Of a DNA stretch of 64,000 bases, positions 1-7,045 are shown in pieces; position 1 is the stretch's first letter, and each line of letters opens with the position of its first letter. The stretch comes from Amycolatopsis sp. 195334CR. GTDB taxonomy: Bacteria; Actinomycetota; Actinomycetes; Mycobacteriales; Pseudonocardiaceae. Both the position numbers and the translations under genes were made by a program. The notes below the pieces were generated by a model. That model worked only from the letters and a program-made list of their open reading frames with translations, ran no database searches and was not told the DNA's origin. The stretch covers positions 2,728,001-2,792,000 of the forward strand of contig NZ_JAFJMJ010000001.1 in NCBI RefSeq assembly GCF_017309385.1, read 5' to 3'.

Positions 1-669
1 CCCGCCCGCGAGCGCGGAGCCGACCGGTGCGCCGAGGCCCTTGCTGTAGCAGACCGAAACGGTGTCCGCGCCGACCGCGAGCGCGGCGACCGGCAGGTCG
101 AGCGCGACCGCCGCGTTCCACAACCTTGCCCCGTCCAGGTGAACTTTGAGCCCGGCTTCCTTCGCGGTGGCGGCCAGCTGGGCGTGTTCGTGGGGTGGGG
201 TGACCGAGCCACCCGCCGCGTTGTGCGTGTTCTCCAGGCAGAGCAGCGTGGTCCGCAGCAGGAGGTAACTGGTGTCGCGCGGGCCGATCGCCTTCGCCAG
301 CGTCGCCGCCGTCGGACGGCCGGGCCCGGCGTCCGGTTCGAGCGGTTCCGGCATGCCGCCGGCCAGCCACGACGACGAGCCCAGCTCGCGGACCAGCACG
401 TGGGCGTCGCGCGGGGCGAGGAAGCGGTCACCGCGGCCGAGGTGCAGCGACAGCGCGATGATGTTCGCCATCGTGCCGCTGGGCACCCAGAGCGCGGCGG
501 GCAGGCCGAGCAGTTCGGCGGTGCGCTCTTCGAGCCGGCGGAGGGTGGGGTCGACGTCGATCACCGCGTCGCCGACCTCCGCGGAGGCCATCGCGGCGCG
601 CATGGTTTCATCCGGGCGGGTGACGGTGTCCGATCGAAGATCGATGGTCGGGCTCGTTGCGAAGGTCAC
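1..669 (-). CDS. Low-specificity L-threonine aldolase, 3' end missing
   Basis: PLP-dependent beta-eliminating lyase of the threonine aldolase family (fold type I), which splits threonine into glycine and acetaldehyde in the cytoplasm. I translated the minus strand from a GTG at 669. The N-terminus has the family opening IDLRSDTVTRP, then the cofactor-site stretch WVPSGTMANIIAL, then LHLDGARLWNA and the PLP-lysine context SVCYSKGLGAPVGS close to the window edge. About 223 codons are present, so roughly a third of the usual 340-residue protein lies outside the window. It is divergent from the sigma factor gene, with a 148-bp intergenic region between them. The family call is firm. Exact substrate preference within the family cannot be told from sequence. 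Confidence 0.88.
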   Translation of the reverse strand, partial: MTFATSPTIDLRSDTVTRPDETMRAAMASAEVGDAVIDVDPTLRRLEERTAELLGLPAALWVPSGTMANIIALSLHLGRGDRFLAPRDAHVLVRELGSSSWLAGGMPEPLEPDAGPGRPTAATLAKAIGPRDTSYLLLRTTLLCLENTHNAAGGSVTPPHEHAQLAATAKEAGLKVHLDGARLWNAAVALDLPVAALAVGADTVSVCYSKGLGAPVGSALAGG

Positions 670-752
670 GGCCGGATCACACCATATCGTTCGTTGCGCT
701 TTCAAACGTTCTGGTGGAATCCCGGTTCCGGTGGATCGATCCGACAACCCGT

Positions 753-781
753 GCAACCGTGGACGGGCCGGGTTCCGTCTA
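753..781 (+). promoter_or_regulatory. Putative ECF-type promoter of the sigma factor gene
   Basis: GCAACC at 753-758 and CGTCTA at 776-781 are separated by 17 bp. This matches the usual -35 (xGAACC/GCAACC) and -10 (CGTC) pattern of promoters read by ECF-type sigma factors. Transcription would begin near 788, about 30 nt before the GTG start at 818. Its place in front of a SigE-family sigma gene suggests autoregulation (inference). Confidence 0.5.
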
Positions 782-817
782 CCCTGTCGAACACCCGAGG
801 AGCGGAGAGCCAACCGC

Positions 818-1339
818 GTGGACCAGCGCGAGGAGCAGGAGTTCGCGGAGTATTTCGCCGCCAAGCGGGACTCCGTGCGTAGAACCGCGTACATGCTCTG
901 CGGCGACTGGCACCGCGCGGACGATCTCGCGCAGACGGCGTTCGTCTCGCTGCACCGGCGGTGGCGCAAGATCCGCGACCGGGCGGCGACCGACGCCTAC
1001 CTGCGCAAGACGCTGGTGCGGGCCTCGATCGACGAGTCGCGTCGGCCGTGGCGTCGGGAACGGCAGGTGGAGGAGCTGCCAGAGCCCGCCGTCCAGTCCG
1101 GTCCCCGGCTCGACGAGCAGGTCGCCACCAGGGAGGACCTGCTGGCCGGACTGCGCGGCGTGCCGTCGAGACAGCGGGCGGTGCTGGTGCTCCGGTACTT
1201 CGAGGGGCTGGACGTCAGCGGCGTCGCGAAGGCGCTCGGGTGTTCCGAAGGGACGGTGAAGAGCCAGACCGCCCGCGGGTTGGAGAACTTGCGGAAGGTA
1301 CTGGGCGGACTCGGTGAGGAGGTGGACTCCCGTGGATGA
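818..1339 (+). CDS. SigE-family (ECF) RNA polymerase sigma factor
   Basis: 173-residue sigma factor with only regions 2 and 4. Region 2 (about residues 12-80) contains the RADDLAQTAFVSLHRRW core-binding helix. Region 4 (about 100-160) contains RAVLVLRYFEGLDVSGVAKALGC and EGTVKSQTARGLENLR, the helix-turn-helix that reads the -35 element. Length and motifs fit the Streptomyces SigE-like family. A longer in-frame reading exists from 272, but the aldolase occupies the other strand there and GTG 818 has a GGAG-type ribosome site (797-806), so I use 818. The stop overlaps the start of the next gene by 8 bp, so the two are translationally coupled. That next gene is a membrane protein, the usual arrangement of a sigma factor with its regulator. 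Confidence 0.9.
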   Translation: MDQREEQEFAEYFAAKRDSVRRTAYMLCGDWHRADDLAQTAFVSLHRRWRKIRDRAATDAYLRKTLVRASIDESRRPWRRERQVEELPEPAVQSGPRLDEQVATREDLLAGLRGVPSRQRAVLVLRYFEGLDVSGVAKALGCSEGTVKSQTARGLENLRKVLGGLGEEVDSRG

Positions 1340-2060
1340 CCGGCAGCTCGAGACCCTGTTCCGCGACGCGCCGGGCGAGCCCCCCGAGTCGACGTTCGAC
1401 CTCGGCCAGGTGACCAGGGCGTCCCAGCGGGCGACGGTGCGCAGGCGGACGATGGTTTCGTCGGTTTGCGGTGCCGTGCTGGTGGTACTCGTGGGCGCGG
1501 GTGTGGTCGGGGTGTCCCAGGACAGCGGCGAGAAGGCGACTTCCGCCGCGGCCCCCCGTTCGACCGAAGAGGTGAATGGCAATACCCAGCTCGGCCCCAT
1601 GGGGCAACCTGGGGACGGGTCGGGGCGTCCTCCGATCGCGGCACCAGAAAGCTTCCCGTCCGGCTCGCCCATGCAGGGGGGCGAGACGACCGGGGAGACC
1701 GGCCCTCGGGCCGAAGGCACCCACGGGTGCGACCAGGCGGACCGGGAGCTCGCCACCGCCCTCGCTGGCGAGCTCCCGGTCCCCGTCCCGGACGGGACGG
1801 CGATGCCCGGTCGCGTGTGTTCGACGGATTTCCGGTCGGCCTCGTTCCCGGTGAGCGGCGGGGTCGTCTCCGCGTCGGTGGTGCCGTCCGGGGTGTCGCT
1901 GACGCTGGCCACCCAGCCCGAAGGCACGCTGACCGCCGAGGCGCAGTCGCGCACCGGGGCGACGGTGCTGGTGCTGAGCATTCCGGCGGCGGGTTCGACC
2001 GACGCCCCGTTCGCCAAGGACATGCAGGGTGTCGCCGACGCGCTCGCGAAGCGGTTCTGA
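1332..2060 (+). CDS. Single-pass membrane protein, likely anti-sigma partner
   Basis: 242 residues: a charged cytoplasmic N-terminus (about 1-41), one transmembrane helix (about 42-61) and a 180-residue extracytoplasmic part. That part is a disordered Ser/Thr/Gly/Pro stretch followed by a compact domain with two cysteines (in THGCDQ and RVCSTD) that could form a disulphide. I find no zinc-binding HxxxCxxC anti-sigma motif, so it is not a ZAS protein. The call as a sigma-factor partner rests on the 8-bp overlap with the sigma gene and on the topology. The outer domain could sense envelope state (inference). The GTG at 1332 is chosen over an upstream in-frame ATG at 1314 because it gives the normal short overlap. 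Confidence 0.65.
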   Translation: MDDRQLETLFRDAPGEPPESTFDLGQVTRASQRATVRRRTMVSSVCGAVLVVLVGAGVVGVSQDSGEKATSAAAPRSTEEVNGNTQLGPMGQPGDGSGRPPIAAPESFPSGSPMQGGETTGETGPRAEGTHGCDQADRELATALAGELPVPVPDGTAMPGRVCSTDFRSASFPVSGGVVSASVVPSGVSLTLATQPEGTLTAEAQSRTGATVLVLSIPAAGSTDAPFAKDMQGVADALAKRF

Positions 2061-2097
2061 CCGGCGGGCGGGGCCCGTGCTGGCAAAATGTCCGCCC

Positions 2098-2676
2098 ATG
2101 ACCACCGCCGCGAGCACGCCGAAGGGTGAGCGCCGCCGGGCCGCGCTCATCGAAGCGGCTTCGCAGCTGCTGGCCGAAAGCGGCTTCGACGCGATCCGGC
2201 ACCGCGCGGTCGCCGAACGCGCGGGGCTGCCACTGGCGTCGACCACGTACTACTTCGACTCCCTCGAGGAACTGGTGACGGCGGCGGTCGAGCACCACGC
2301 GCGGCTCGAGTTGGCCCAGGGCAGGCAGTGCCTGGAGGAGGCGCGGGAGCGTTCGCTGGTCGACCTGGTGCTGGAAATGCTGCTGGGCCCGGAGCGAGAC
2401 GACCGCGAAGCCGACGCCGAGGCGGTGCTGTTGCGGTACGAACGCCTGGTCGCGACGGGTCGGCGGAAGTACCTGCGCCCGCTGATGCGCACCCTGTCGG
2501 CCGAGTTGGATCACCTGCTGCTGGAGATCTTCGCGCGCTCGGGCAACCCGGTGGACGCGGCCGAGTTGGAACGGCTGGTCGCCCTGGTCGACGGTGCCGT
2601 GGTGAACGCCCTGATCGAAGTCGACCCGGACCCGAGGGCGGTCGCGGCCCGCATGCTGGGCGAGGCACTCGGCTGA
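2098..2676 (+). CDS. TetR/AcrR-family transcriptional regulator
   Basis: 192 residues. The N-terminal helix-turn-helix (about 10-56) reads RRAALIEAASQLLAESGFDA, then HRAVAERAGLPLASTTYYF, which is a canonical TetR DNA-binding domain. The rest is an all-helical ligand-binding and dimerisation domain whose ligand cannot be predicted. The ATG at 2098 is 37 bp after the membrane protein gene and just before KGERRRAAL. It may be the last gene of the sigma operon or be transcribed alone. No adjacent efflux or catabolic gene identifies a target. The downstream intergenic stretch holds the DnaA-box cluster. Confidence 0.88.
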   Translation: MTTAASTPKGERRRAALIEAASQLLAESGFDAIRHRAVAERAGLPLASTTYYFDSLEELVTAAVEHHARLELAQGRQCLEEARERSLVDLVLEMLLGPERDDREADAEAVLLRYERLVATGRRKYLRPLMRTLSAELDHLLLEIFARSGNPVDAAELERLVALVDGAVVNALIEVDPDPRAVAARMLGEALG

Positions 2677-2678
2677 CT

Positions 2679-2721
2679 TTATCCACACCGATACTCACCT
2701 GTGGACAACCCCTGTGGACAA
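2679..2721. promoter_or_regulatory. Cluster of three DnaA boxes
   Basis: TTATCCACA on the plus strand (2679-2687) is the classical DnaA box. It is followed by two TGTGGACAA boxes (2700-2708 and 2713-2721), which read TTGTCCACA on the other strand, the form preferred in GC-rich actinobacteria. The two inverted boxes are spaced 13 bp start to start. All three lie in 43 bp of non-coding DNA after the TetR gene. This is too few for an origin and no dnaA or dnaN is near. Clusters outside oriC that bind DnaA are known in Streptomyces and E. coli. Confidence 0.7.
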
Positions 2722-2819
2722 CCCTCGTGGGTCGGGGTGCCGCAGTAGACTGGCCTAGGGACGCCCCCCGAGGTGGGCGGGGGATGTACTTGCTTCTGGG
2801 CGGTCGCGCTGCTGTTCGT

Positions 2820-3155
2820 TCAGGCGAGGAAGTCATCGACGATGGCGACGATTGCGGCGACCGCGCCATCGACATCCCGGAAATCCGGGGTGGGCAGCGC
2901 GCCCTCCATCGTGTCGACGTCGGCCCAGCCGCCGGTCCAGATGACGATATGGATTTCCCGGTCGGCGTCCTGGTGGAGCCAGAACCCGAGTGACTCGGGC
3001 ACCGCCACGCTCGCCCGATCGGTCACGATCGGCTGCGGCCATTCCGCTCGCTCGTCGCGCCAGGTGAACGGCCCTACCTCGGCGTGGGCCCGCCATTGAT
3101 CGGCGGCTGTCCGAAGCCGGTCGACGAGCTCGTCCAGGTCGATCAGGTGCTCCAC
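2820..3155 (-). CDS. Small hypothetical protein
   Basis: 111-residue soluble acidic protein beginning MEHLIDLDELVDRLRTAADQ. It has a Trp-rich centre (PFTWRDERAEWPQP, FWLHQDADREIHIVIWTGGWADVD) and no signal peptide or membrane segment. I do not recognise the family. The sequence looks like a genuine folded domain with alternating strands, and its minus-strand frame carries normal third-position GC bias. It stands alone between the DnaA-box cluster and the hairpin-repeat region. The fold resembles small actinobacterial immunity-like or SUKH-like proteins only in general character, so no function is assigned. Confidence 0.65.
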   Translation of the reverse strand: MEHLIDLDELVDRLRTAADQWRAHAEVGPFTWRDERAEWPQPIVTDRASVAVPESLGFWLHQDADREIHIVIWTGGWADVDTMEGALPTPDFRDVDGAVAAIVAIVDDFLA

Positions 3156-3459
3156 GCCACCAGTATTCCGTCCTCACCCCGGTACCTGGAGCAACGGAGA
3201 CCAGGGGCTTCTGTGTGCCGCCTGGGTGGTCGGGGGCCACCCCGGTTTTTCAGTGTGACTACGGCGGTGACCTCGGTGTCAAGGCGGGAAGGATGCCTTG
3301 ACACCGAGGTCACCGCCGTGTTTTGGGCTGTGGACCGGGGATGGGGAGGGCTGGGTGGGAGGGTGCTCGGCTTTGGCTCCCGGGTCTCGTTTTCAGGATG
3401 TTCCCGGGGTGCGCTGCCTTCGGCGAGGCCGGGGGCGAGTCGTCTTGGGGACGCGTCCT
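3156..3459. other. 304-bp intergenic region holding hairpin repeat copy A
   Basis: This is one of the two stretches over 300 bp without a convincing gene. Its middle is copy A of the 125-bp repeat (3235-3359). The rest (3360-3459) is GC-rich with no promoter, ribosome site or RNA gene that I can recognise. A 106-codon minus-strand reading frame crosses it, but that frame reads straight through the palindrome and has no ribosome site, so I do not call it. Confidence 0.6.
3235..3359. repeat. 125-bp dispersed hairpin repeat, copy A
   Basis: A perfect 25-bp inverted repeat (arms 3261-3285 and 3295-3319, 9-nt loop) is framed by conserved flanks: GGCCACCCCG-TTTTTCAGTGTGACT on the left and GTTTTGGGCTGTGGA on the right. 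The same 125-bp unit occurs at 18986-19110 with exactly the same length. The arms differ between copies at four positions, and each is matched by the partner change in the other arm. The plus-strand hairpin is followed by GTTTT, so it could terminate transcription. Confidence 0.85.
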
Positions 3460-3837
3460 TCACGTCGGTAGGTCGTGGGCATCCGGGTAGCGGTCGGCCA
3501 GGGCGGTCAGGATCCGCTCGTCGGTCGAGGTGATGTCCCAGCTGGTGCTGTCGAAGGCTTCAACGACGACCACCCGCGCCGACCCCGCCCAGGCGGTGAA
3601 GACGCCGTCGACCACCTGCACCGAAGGCGGGATCAGCGCCAGCAGGTCCAGCGTGGACAGCCGCGCCTCCGGCGGGATCGCGCCCAGGTCGCCACCACCC
3701 AGCCACTCCTCGATCTCCAGCTGCCACGCCGAATCCACCACGAACGGGCCCAGGTACACCAGCACCTCCGCCAGCGGCACGTACCGGTGCCCCGCTCGCC
3801 AGGCGCGGAAGGTGATCGTTCGACCAGGTGGCAGCAC
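3460..3837 (-). CDS. Hypothetical protein divergent from purB
   Basis: 125-residue soluble protein containing the segments TFRAWRAGHRYVPLAEVLVYL, LEIEEWLGGGDLGAIPPEARLSTLD and DGVFTAWAGSARVVVVEAFD, and ending in ILTALADRYPDAHDLPT. I recognise no family. It looks like a small alpha/beta domain. Start choice: GTG at 3837 begins just before PGRTITFRAW. TTG codons slightly upstream are possible, but they approach the divergent purB promoter. A much longer in-frame reading that continues over purB is a shadow. Being divergent from purB by about 57 bp, it shares that control region, but nothing shows a link with purine synthesis. Confidence 0.6.
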   Translation of the reverse strand: MLPPGRTITFRAWRAGHRYVPLAEVLVYLGPFVVDSAWQLEIEEWLGGGDLGAIPPEARLSTLDLLALIPPSVQVVDGVFTAWAGSARVVVVEAFDSTSWDITSTDERILTALADRYPDAHDLPT

Positions 3838-3894
3838 CCGCCCAGGCAATACCGCCCACCAGGACCGGCGCAACCGGAAAGGTAGCCTGAGCCG

Positions 3895-5325
3895 GTGAGT
3901 GAGAAGCCCGCCATTCCCAATGTGCTCGCCGCCCGGTATGCGTCCGCTGAGCTGGTTGCCTTGTGGTCCCCCGAGAACAAGGTTCGCCTCGAGCGGGAGC
4001 TTTGGCTCGCCGTGCTGCGGGCGCAGCGCGACCTGGGCGTCGACGTGCCCGACGGGGTGGTCGAGGACTACGAGCGCGTGCTCGACCAGGTCGACCTGGC
4101 CAGCATCGCCGAGCGCGAGCGCGTCACCCGCCACGACGTGAAGGCGCGCATCGAGGAGTTCAACGCCCTCGCCGGCCACGAGCACGTGCACAAGGGCATG
4201 ACCTCCCGCGACCTCACCGAGAACGTCGAGCAACTCCAGCTCAAGCGCTCCCTCGAACTCGTCCGCGGCCGCGTCGTCGCCACGCTCGCGCGCCTGGCGA
4301 GCCTCGCCGTCGAGCACACCGATCTGGTCATGGCGGGCCGGTCGCACAACGTCGCCGCGCAGGCGACCACGCTCGGCAAGCGCTTCGCCACCGCCGCCGA
4401 CGAGCTCCTGGTGGCCTACGACCGGCTCGAGAACCTCATCGAGCGCTACCCGCTGCGCGGCATCAAGGGCCCCGTCGGCACCGGCCAGGACATGCTCGAC
4501 CTGCTCGGCGACAAGTCCACTTTGGACGACCTGGAGACCAGGGTGGCCACCCACCTCGGCTTCGCCAACCGGTTCGACAGCGTGGGCCAGGTCTACCCGC
4601 GCTCCCTCGACTTCGACGTGCTGTCCACCGTGGTCCAGCTCGCCGCCGCCCCGTCCAGCCTGGCCAAGACGATCCGCCTGATGGCGGGCCACGAGCTGGT
4701 CACCGAGGGCTTCAAGCCCGGCCAGGTCGGCTCCTCGGCCATGCCGCACAAGATGAACACCCGCTCCTGCGAGCGCGTCAACGGCCTCGCGGTGATCCTC
4801 CGCGGTTACCTCTCGATGATCGGCGAGCTCTCCGGCGACCAGTGGAACGAGGGCGACGTCTCCGATTCCGTGGTGCGCCGCGTCGCGCTGCCGGACGCCT
4901 TCTTCGCGCTGGACGGCCTGTTCGAGACCTTCCTCACGGTGCTCACCGAATTCGGCGCCTACCCGGCCGTGGTGGACCGTGAGCTTGCTCGCTATCTGCC
5001 GTTCCTGGCCACCACCAAGGTGCTGATGGCCTCGGTGCGCGCAGGCGTCGGCCGGGAGACCGCGCACGAGGCGATCAAGGAGAACGCGGTCGCCGTCGCG
5101 CTCGCCATGCGCGAGGGCGGCTCCGGCGAGAACGACCTCGTCGACCGCCTCGCCGCCGACGCGCGCATCCCGCTCGACGCCGGTGAGCTGGAGAAACTGC
5201 TCGCCGACCGCATCTCGTTCACCGGGGTCGCCACGGCCCAGGTCGACGCCGTGGTCAAGCGGATCGAGACGGTGCTGAAGCGCTTCCCGGAGCACGCGAA
5301 CTACGCGCCGGCGCCGATCCTCTAG
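3895..5325 (+). CDS. purB: Adenylosuccinate lyase
   Basis: Cytoplasmic enzyme of the fumarase/aspartase superfamily. It releases fumarate from SAICAR and from adenylosuccinate, acting twice in purine synthesis. 476 residues, the normal length of the family. The superfamily signature loop is GSSAMPHKMNTRSCERVN (MPHK begins near residue 283), which carries the catalytic serine loop. TSRDLTENVEQ and GRSHNVAAQATTLGKR carry the two catalytic histidine regions, and KGPVGTGQDM the substrate loop. The GTG start at 3895 follows a purine-rich stretch. The gene stands alone ahead of the ABC transporter block, and the other pur genes of the window lie 12-33 kb downstream, as in mycobacteria. Confidence 0.97.
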   Translation: MSEKPAIPNVLAARYASAELVALWSPENKVRLERELWLAVLRAQRDLGVDVPDGVVEDYERVLDQVDLASIAERERVTRHDVKARIEEFNALAGHEHVHKGMTSRDLTENVEQLQLKRSLELVRGRVVATLARLASLAVEHTDLVMAGRSHNVAAQATTLGKRFATAADELLVAYDRLENLIERYPLRGIKGPVGTGQDMLDLLGDKSTLDDLETRVATHLGFANRFDSVGQVYPRSLDFDVLSTVVQLAAAPSSLAKTIRLMAGHELVTEGFKPGQVGSSAMPHKMNTRSCERVNGLAVILRGYLSMIGELSGDQWNEGDVSDSVVRRVALPDAFFALDGLFETFLTVLTEFGAYPAVVDRELARYLPFLATTKVLMASVRAGVGRETAHEAIKENAVAVALAMREGGSGENDLVDRLAADARIPLDAGELEKLLADRISFTGVATAQVDAVVKRIETVLKRFPEHANYAPAPIL

Positions 5326-5450
5326 CCACCGTGTGAGCAAGCGCACCGAGGCACGTCCACGGTGTGGGACGGCATTTCCGGGGCGGGCGAAATCCCTAGT
5401 GTTGGCGCGAACCTGCCGCGCCGACACGCGCCCGAACCCCGGAAAGAAGC

Positions 5451-6263
5451 ATGAGATCCACGCTGTCCAAAACGCTCGCCCTGGCCGCCGCGCTCGTCGC
5501 ACTGGCCGGCTGCGGGTCGTCCGCCGGTGACCCCGCCGGGCAGACCCTGCGGGTCGGCACCCTCGCCGACGCCCCGCCGTCGATCTACCTGGAGAACGGC
5601 AACTTCACCGGCTACGACAACGAACTGCTGCGCGACATCGCCCGCCGCGAGGGCTTCTCGGTGGAGTTCGTCGGCACCGAGTTCGCCAGCCTGCTGGCCA
5701 GCGTGAACAATCGCACCTTCGACATCGGCAGCTCGACCATCTCCACCACCGACGAGCGCAAGAAGACGGTCGCCTTCTCCAACGGCTACAGCACCGGCTT
5801 CACCACCATCGTGACCAAGAAGGACGCCGGGCTGAAGGACATCCCGCAGTTCGCGGGCAAGCGCCTCGGCGTGGTGCAGGCCTCGGTGCAGGACGACCTG
5901 GCGAGCAAGAAGGTCCCGGGCGCCGAAGTGGTGCGCTTCCCGGACTACAACGCGGGTTTCGCGCAGCTGCGCAACGGCACGCTCGACGGCTGGGTGGTGC
6001 CGAAGGACATCGGCCAGAAGTACCTGGACCAGAACCCGGACGTGGCACTGGAGTTCGGCTACACGGTGGAGACCAAGGACACCCCGTCCGCCTTCGCCGT
6101 GCGCAAGGACAACAAGGAACTGCTGGACAAGCTCAACCGGGGGCTGTCCGCGGCGATCGCCGACGGCACGGTCAAGCGCCTGCACGCGCAGTTCTTCACC
6201 ACCGAACCCCTGCCCGCCGAACTGGAGCCGGGCGGCCCCGGCCTGCCGGTCCAGAACCCGTGA
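5451..6263 (+). CDS. Amino-acid ABC transporter substrate-binding lipoprotein 1
   Basis: 270-residue extracellular solute-binding protein of family 3 (polar amino acids). A lipoprotein signal peptide ends in the lipobox LAGC (Cys21), so the protein is tethered outside the membrane. The mature part starts LRVGTLADAPPSIYLENG and contains GYDNELLRDIARREG, typical of the PBP2 fold, then GSSTISTTDERKK and KRLGVVQASVQDDL. The next gene encodes a close paralogue, followed by one permease and one ATPase. The ligand is not certain. The family includes cystine, glutamine and basic amino-acid binders, and nearby sulfur genes make a sulfur amino acid possible (inference only). Confidence 0.9.
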   Translation: MRSTLSKTLALAAALVALAGCGSSAGDPAGQTLRVGTLADAPPSIYLENGNFTGYDNELLRDIARREGFSVEFVGTEFASLLASVNNRTFDIGSSTISTTDERKKTVAFSNGYSTGFTTIVTKKDAGLKDIPQFAGKRLGVVQASVQDDLASKKVPGAEVVRFPDYNAGFAQLRNGTLDGWVVPKDIGQKYLDQNPDVALEFGYTVETKDTPSAFAVRKDNKELLDKLNRGLSAAIADGTVKRLHAQFFTTEPLPAELEPGGPGLPVQNP

Positions 6264-6277
6264 AGGGAAAGCGAAAA

Positions 6278-7045
6278 ATGAAGAAGTCGATCCTCGCCAC
6301 CCTCGCGGCCGCGTTGCTGCTCACCGCGTGCGGCAGCGGTGAAGACGGTCAGAGCGCCCTGCGCGTCGGCACGCTCAGCGACGCGCCGCCGAACATCTAC
6401 CTGGAGAACGGCAACTACACCGGCTTCGACAACGAACTGCTCAAGGCCATCGCCACCAAGCAGAACCTGAAGCTGGAGTTCTCCGCGACCGAGTTCTCCT
6501 CGTTGCTCGGCCAGGTCTCCAACGGTCAGTTCGACGTGGCCAGCTCGGCCATCGCGCAGACCGAGGAGCGCAAGAAGAACGTGGACTTCTCCGCGCCGTA
6601 CAACTACGAGGTGATGAGCATCCAGGCCAAGGAGGGCTCGCCGATCACCGACGAGAACTCGTTGGCGGGCAAGCGGGTCGCGGTGATCCAGGCCACCGTC
6701 GGCGACAAGTGGCTGACCTCCACGGTGCCCGCCGCGCAGGCCGTGCGCTTCCCGGACTACGCCGCCGCGCTCACCGCGCTGAAGACCGACTCGGTCGACG
6801 CCTACATCCTCGACCTGACCATCGCGGAGCAGAACGTCACGCAGAACCCGGACGCGAAGCTCAAGGTGGTCAAGCCGTTCACCACCGACGTGCCGCACGG
6901 GTTCGCCGTGCGCAAGGGCAACACCGAACTGCTCGGCAAGCTCAACGAGGGCCTCAAGCAGGTGATCGCGGACGGCACCTGGACCCGGCTGCACCAGCAG
7001 TTCCTGCCCACCGCCCCGGCCGCGCCCGAGTTCAAGGCGTCCTAA
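6278..7045 (+). CDS. Amino-acid ABC transporter substrate-binding lipoprotein 2
   Basis: 255-residue family 3 solute-binding lipoprotein with lipobox LTAC (Cys18). It is clearly a duplicate of the preceding gene: both share RVGTL.DAPP.IYLENGN, TGxDNELL, the STI/SAI..T.ERKK segment and a TxxPxxFAVRK segment near the C-terminus. ATG 6278 is preferred over GTG 6260 because it follows the ribosome site AAGGGAAAG and gives a normal lipoprotein signal. It lies 14 bp after its paralogue and abuts the permease start directly. Two receptors feeding one permease is known for some family 3 systems and may broaden the ligand range (inference). Confidence 0.9.
   Translation: MKKSILATLAAALLLTACGSGEDGQSALRVGTLSDAPPNIYLENGNYTGFDNELLKAIATKQNLKLEFSATEFSSLLGQVSNGQFDVASSAIAQTEERKKNVDFSAPYNYEVMSIQAKEGSPITDENSLAGKRVAVIQATVGDKWLTSTVPAAQAVRFPDYAAALTALKTDSVDAYILDLTIAEQNVTQNPDAKLKVVKPFTTDVPHGFAVRKGNTELLGKLNEGLKQVIADGTWTRLHQQFLPTAPAAPEFKAS

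Noticed and set aside
3143..3463. 106-codon minus-strand frame over repeat copy A, with a similar frame over copy B (18918-19265)
   Set aside because: Both frames read through the palindrome and differ by the compensated stem changes. There is no ribosome site, and the peptide similarity only reflects the DNA repeat.
5326..5450. Riboswitch or leader peptide before the amino-acid ABC operon
   Set aside because: No conserved riboswitch boxes and no reading frame ending in the sulfur leader pattern; nothing beyond a weak ribosome site.
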